64,000 bases of DNA, taken from Lingula anatina. Taxonomy: Eukaryota; Brachiopoda; Lingulata; Lingulida; Lingulidae. The first letter of the stretch is position 1. Each line of letters begins with the position of its first letter. Where the stretch lies: assembly GCF_001039355.2 (NCBI RefSeq), contig NW_019775856.1:125060-189059 (forward strand). The letters run 5' to 3'. This document shows, one piece after another, positions 26,651 through 32,900 of the stretch. The position numbers were made by a program, and so were the translations under genes. The notes under the pieces are model-generated. The model saw nothing but the letters and a program-made list of their open reading frames with translations. It was not told where the DNA came from and made no database searches.

Positions 26651-29600
26651 GAAATTATGATAGTAGAATTAAGTTGCCAGCCTAGCAGTTTGAACACCTA
26701 AGGAAAAGAATGCAGTTTTGTAAGGTCGCAAACTGCTGGCCTGATGACAGCTGAAACCATGGCTACAGCCTACAACTATGGAAATATCTTGGTGCCATGG
26801 TTACAGCCTGAAACTATGACTACAGCCTGACACCATGGTTACAGCTTAGAAATACCATGGCTACGGCCTATCACCATGACAACCTGCTTAATGTACCAGA
26901 ATCTGTTTTATTACTAATCCCTTACTGGATGCCCCATTTGATTCCAATTTGTTACTTGGTGAGACTCTCTCTGGATCAATAAATTTAAGTTTAGAGACAG
27001 CCTATCAAGAATGCAGAAATTTCAAGATATTAGTGATTTGTATTCCTTAGTATTTTGCATGTGCTTTGTGCAGTCATGTGATCGTGGTGGAATTTAAAGT
27101 TACGTGGCCATTTGTACTTAACATTTTGTGTAAAAAATGATGAAATAATTCTGAATGATTTTGCTAATAATCTCGTTACGTGGTTGTGGTGTATTTTAAG
27201 CAGTTTTGGTGATTTTATGAATTACTAGTAAGTGTGACAATTTGTTTTGAAAGATATGAATGTATAAAATGCTCAGAATGATATTATTTGTTTTATTATA
27301 CAGTTATAGAAACACCCAATATTTTTAAGTTTCGTTTTAGAAAAAAAAATTGTGATTGTGAAATTATTCTGCACTAACAATATGTTTACACTGTATTATT
27401 GTGTATTTTTTCAATTAAGTTCTTTTAATGTGACACATGTACCATTAATTTTTTTTTATTTTGAAATGTAAAGGGGGCACTCAAAAAAACAGCACATTGA
27501 GCTTTTAGAATTTTTAAGTATCACTGGCTTACTAGTATTCAGTTTTCACTTTTAAAAAATATGCTTCGTTTTGGCTGAAATTGAAAATTTGCCTTTTGAA
27601 ATAAATAAAGATATTTTTCTAGATAACTTACAGGTCAACACTGCAGCATATACATACATATATATGCCTATGCTAAAATGTATTTGTTTACAATTAACAT
27701 AATTTATTTATTTATGCTGTACAGAGTAAATTGCCTTTCAACTAGTCCAGTCACTTTTTTTTTTTTAATCCAGGCTCAAATGAATACTGTCTGATCATTA
27801 AAAAAAAACTCTCCTTTTTATAAATAACCTAACCTTTTCTTTACATTTTCAGCACCCCCCAGGGCCCCTACAATATCAGTTGCCGTGACAACAGAGAAGT
27901 CAGTCCAGGTGAACTGGCGTTCTGGCAGCAATGGTGGCAGCACAATTACAGGTGAGAGACGATAAATGAAAATGAAGATGAGAACAAAAAGGAAGATGGT
28001 CTAATTATACATGTACATGGTCAAAACTGAATAGATGTACAATTAGCTGTAAACTATACAGAAACCATAATTAAATTTATTTTAACCAGGTTTTAGTATG
28101 TAGCCCCGAAAACGTGGTAACTAGATTTTATTATATTTTTATGTGTCGATTTAATAATTTTTAATAAATAGTTAATTATTCTCTTAAAAAGATTGTAGAA
28201 TAATGTGTGAAACATGGCAGAACAATGGTTAACAAAGTCATTGATTATTTGGCAACAATTTTGTGTTACTTTTTGTAAAAGTTCACATACAATTCTTAAA
28301 ATGGGTACTGAGGTTATTTTGAATATTAGTGCTTTTGATTTATAGCTCATTTCTATTAAGTATGACATATCTTTTGACATTAAAAAAAAACTTTGTAAAA
28401 AGTTTTTTCTCTTAATTTCTTAAGAGATTATTACAGAGGGTATAGCCATCTATGGGGCCACTGTTTTTGTGGTAAAATAGAATTTATCATATTTCTATGA
28501 GTTTTTTAGAATGTATTCATTGTGAAATATAAATATCATACAAATAGTTGTTATCCCTTTAAGGGTTCATCCTGATGTACAAGGCTGACCACGAGGACTG
28601 GACTGAAGTGACCACAAGGCCACAGAACAGGACATACACGGCACAGAACCTGAAGTGTGGCACGCAGTACAGATTTAAGATGAAAGCTAGAAACAGGTTG
28701 GTTGAGACACCACTGAAAATATCCATATGATCATTTCACCTGTTACTGTAAGACATTTTTTCGCTATGAGAACACTTAGGAATAAAAAAATTAGACATTT
28801 AGGGTTAAGAAAATATAGGTATCCACTGTTTGTCATGGGGTTGCACTTATTTCATTTATTTATTTACTACCTGCGTACTAGAAAAAGAAAAATTCAGTTT
28901 TTTTATGAAATTCACAAAAAATGTCGTCATTTATCAACTACTTAATAATAAAAAGAAAAAATACATTTTGTTTGAAATTCTTAAAAATGCCATTATTTTG
29001 ACAACATTTGACTCTTTTTGAAATAAATTGATCAGCAGTCCCTTATTTCACTGTACCCTTTGTTTCATTTCCAGTATTGGCTTAGGAGACCTCAGCAACA
29101 TCATCACCACAAAAACCAACGGTTCTGCCCCCATCATGCCACCACAGAGTATGCTATTGGAGCATATCAACTCTACTTTCATCACACTGAATTTAAACTC
29201 CTGGCAGACAGACAAGTGCCCCATCACCTCCTTCACAGTCAAGTATCAGGTGTGGGGGGATAGTAACTGGGCCACAATACCAGTGACCAGGAGTGACCTT
29301 GAGGTTGGTGACCTTGACCTTTAACCTTTGACCCCTGATATCTTTCTTTTTTGGAATATTTGTTTTTATTCTGAACAATCAAAATATTCTCTGTCTCTCT
29401 CTCAGACTCTCTCTCTCTCTTTCTATCTCTCTCTCAGCTCTCTCTACACAACAATTTCTTGTCTTTTTAACAAGACAGACATTATTATATTTCAGTTACT
29501 TTATTGGACATCCCATAATATTTTGTTGATTATTTCTGTCCCCAGGAGAGCCACCTGGTGGAGGATCTGCACCCTGCCACATGGTACATCATGAAAGTCA

Positions 29601-29934
29601 TAGCCAACAGCGACGCTGGCTCCACAGAATCTGTCCTGAAGTTTGCTACACTGACTTATACAGGAGGTAAGCTGATATATATTATATAATTTTATGTATT
29701 ATGAGTTTAGTACCATTTCAAGTGTGGTGATTGTCTTGTCATATTGATTTCCTTGTGTGAATGAATTATGGGGAATTACGGGTTTTCCTGGATTGGTATA
29801 CATATTGTTGACATGGGATTGTTACCTATTTAGTCTTCTTGTCAGATGTGGTAAGATGTAAATGTATCATGTTATTCTTTGTGACGTGTGTCATGTTGTG
29901 GTGTGTACTTTTTTGTCTCAATCTGTTAATTTTT

Positions 29935-29978
<44 letters not shown>

Positions 29979-32900
29979 GTATTTTACAGTCTTTGTTGTA
30001 TAATGTACAGGTGCTGTTAAATGATGTCTCATCTTTTTGTATTCATGTTGTCAAAGCTGTTAACGTAATGTTTCTGATGTTGTTGTAGAAAAACTCCCCG
30101 ACTCTCTTCCTATGGATTTTTCACTGTCAAGTGAGTTCCTTAATCAGATTTTATTGACAAATTGCATGCATCTCAATGTGTCCATGGAATTGCAAACTTT
30201 TATTGTTTCTCGTTGATATTTATCTTATATATATGTATGGGTTGCAGTCTTTTAGAACTTGACTGGAATGAATCAGAATGTACCTGAATGTAATTTAACA
30301 TATTTATTTTAGATATATGTGTATGTGTCTGAAAAAGGAAACAAGTCCTGTAGATCATAGTTAGAACTTATTTGATTTATTTGATGAGAATGTTTCACTT
30401 CAGCAGGGCATGCTTTAAGATCTGGGCCTTGAAATCTGACACAGTGGTACACATAATACACATAATACACAATAATACACAGTCTCTAGCATAAAATATA
30501 TATACCAATGTACAAACATTCATTTGCATGTAAACCAGCCCATAGGTTTTGATTTGCACATTAATTTTTATCTTTTTTTATTTCATTCTTTTTGCGTATA
30601 AGATCTAGATGAATGTTAGTACAAAATAACCATTGCATGGAATGTACATAGAATCACTAGGTGAAAGTAACCAGTTTGCTTGGAATGAAATCCTTCTTTA
30701 TTTCAGTGAAACAGATATGTTTTTGATATTATTGAAATCAAGATTGTGACAATTTTGGAAAATGTTTAAGCCAGATTAAATTATAATCCTCAGGTCAGAT
30801 ATTTAGTTGCAAGTTATAACTGGTATATATTGTGACATTGTTACATTCAAACACTTTTAACAATGCAATATTTTCATTTATTTATTTATAAATTGATTTA
30901 TTTATTAAAATTTTGATCTCAGGTACCATCACCCCTATAATGATTACCCACAAGTATGAGCCAGAGTTCTACCAAAAGATTCACGTCATGGTGCCACTGA
31001 GCTTAGCTCTCGTCCTCGTCATCACCATATCTCTGGGTACTGCTCTGTACTGCAAGAGACGCCATGAGGCCATGAGATGGAAAGGTAGGGAAGGCTAAGT
31101 AAACTATAAATTATCTTATAGACAAGCAATTTTTACTTCAATTTTTTTCCTTTTTGTTTGAAGAGGACAAAACGTCAAGTGAAAGTTATCTTTCACAAGG
31201 GCCTCTGAAGGTTATTATATTGGATATTATTGGATAAAAACTTTACAATTAAAGTAAAATTAAAACTCGCTGAAGGTTAATATATTAGATATTTTGAGAT
31301 AAAAGCTTTAGAATTAAAATAAAATTAAAAACAAAATTTAAAAAAAACATTGTTAGCATTTTTCTTCCTTTTAACTGGCCTTGAACTTTGTTATAACAGA
31401 AGCCAAGTCAAATTTGAGAAGGGACATAACAGCTGAGACATCTCTAATGACCGACCTTGACAAACGTTTCGATAAAGATTCTGACAGTTCTAACTCTTTG
31501 GGATATACCCCAGAACCTGTTCACCTGAGAAATGTCAATCTTCTCATTATGGACCAATCAAATGAGGAGTTGCCGGGGCCAAACACAGATTGGACCAATC
31601 AGGAGAATGCTCAGAATGCACAGCAGGAAATGGCTGGTTCAGGTAGTAATATAATGATTTCATTTTTATTCATTTTTTTATGGAATAGCCTTATTAGTTT
31701 ATATTTTTAGAAAATGTGCTTTTGTTTAATTTGACTACTTTTAGTTTAATATTTTGAGAACCGTAATTGATATGCCTAAGATGCCTTTAATTATGCATGT
31801 CAACATTATCAAATTATCAGGCTACGTAAACTGAAATGAATAAGAAATCAAGTGTGATAAAAGTGAGAAAAATGTGTATTGTGTAAAATTAGCTGTCAGC
31901 TTTTTCTTTCTGTAATTTACATTTTTAAACTACCTATTTACACTTTGTAATTTTACTAAAATAAAGATTTGATTTTGACAGTTGACTCAGATGGCTTTAT
32001 CAACCCGTACGCCACATTCTGCTACCCAAAACCAGGAGGACCTACGCCACCTTTACAGCCAATCAGGACTCCCTTGCTACAGACTTTTACAAAACACAAA
32101 CACACGCCACAGCATGGCTCACAGGATCTCGTTGCGTTAGAGAAGACAGAGGCTCAGAGAAAGGTGAGTCACATATCGGTTGGAAAAAATTAACAGACAG
32201 CCATGTTGTATATTTGGGGGGGGGGGGGCAAGGTTCACAAAACTTCATTGTGTTTGCAAAATCAAAGGTATAGAAACAGGCTAGTTTGAATTCAGCAGTG
32301 CAGTAGAGAAGACAGGTTGTGTGAAAGGGAAGTAAAAACAGATTTATTGATGAAATCATTTGAAAATTTCATCTCTTTAGGTTAATTTGTACATATTAAA
32401 ACTGGGCTCTGTATGCTGCTTATAGCTGTTTCATGCTGTTATCATTCATCACTAGTTTGCGGAGAAGTTTCCATTCGCGCTGCCCCCACCTCCGCCTCCC
32501 ATCAGCACTGCCACAGCTAACGTACTACCGGAAGTTAATTTGCTGAGTCATCCTAAATACAGGCAAGGTAAGCAAATTGAAATAATTTATCAAAAATACA
32601 TATTAACTATGCATTTGAAATTTCGGCCTATGAAAATATTTTAATCTATGATAATGTTTTTTGTAAAAAAGATCAAATATTTCGCATCTGGCTTATAGAG
32701 ATCAATATAATGTACTATGTTATATTGAATAAAGTTTTATTGCTTTCATTAAAAAATGATATTCCCTTACGGTCTGTTTGAAAATGAATAAATTGATTAC
32801 ATAAAGGATACAAGCCACAAGTGTTATACTAAAATGCCATGTTGCAGTGATCTTAAAAGCTGCAATTTGCTGCATTCTTCTTTTTAAAGAATCTGTTTTG

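Noticed and set aside
28093-28380. 95-residue minus-strand frame in a Dscam intron
   Set aside because: AT-rich sequence with hydrophobic/lysine bias, no homology recognised, no splice context.
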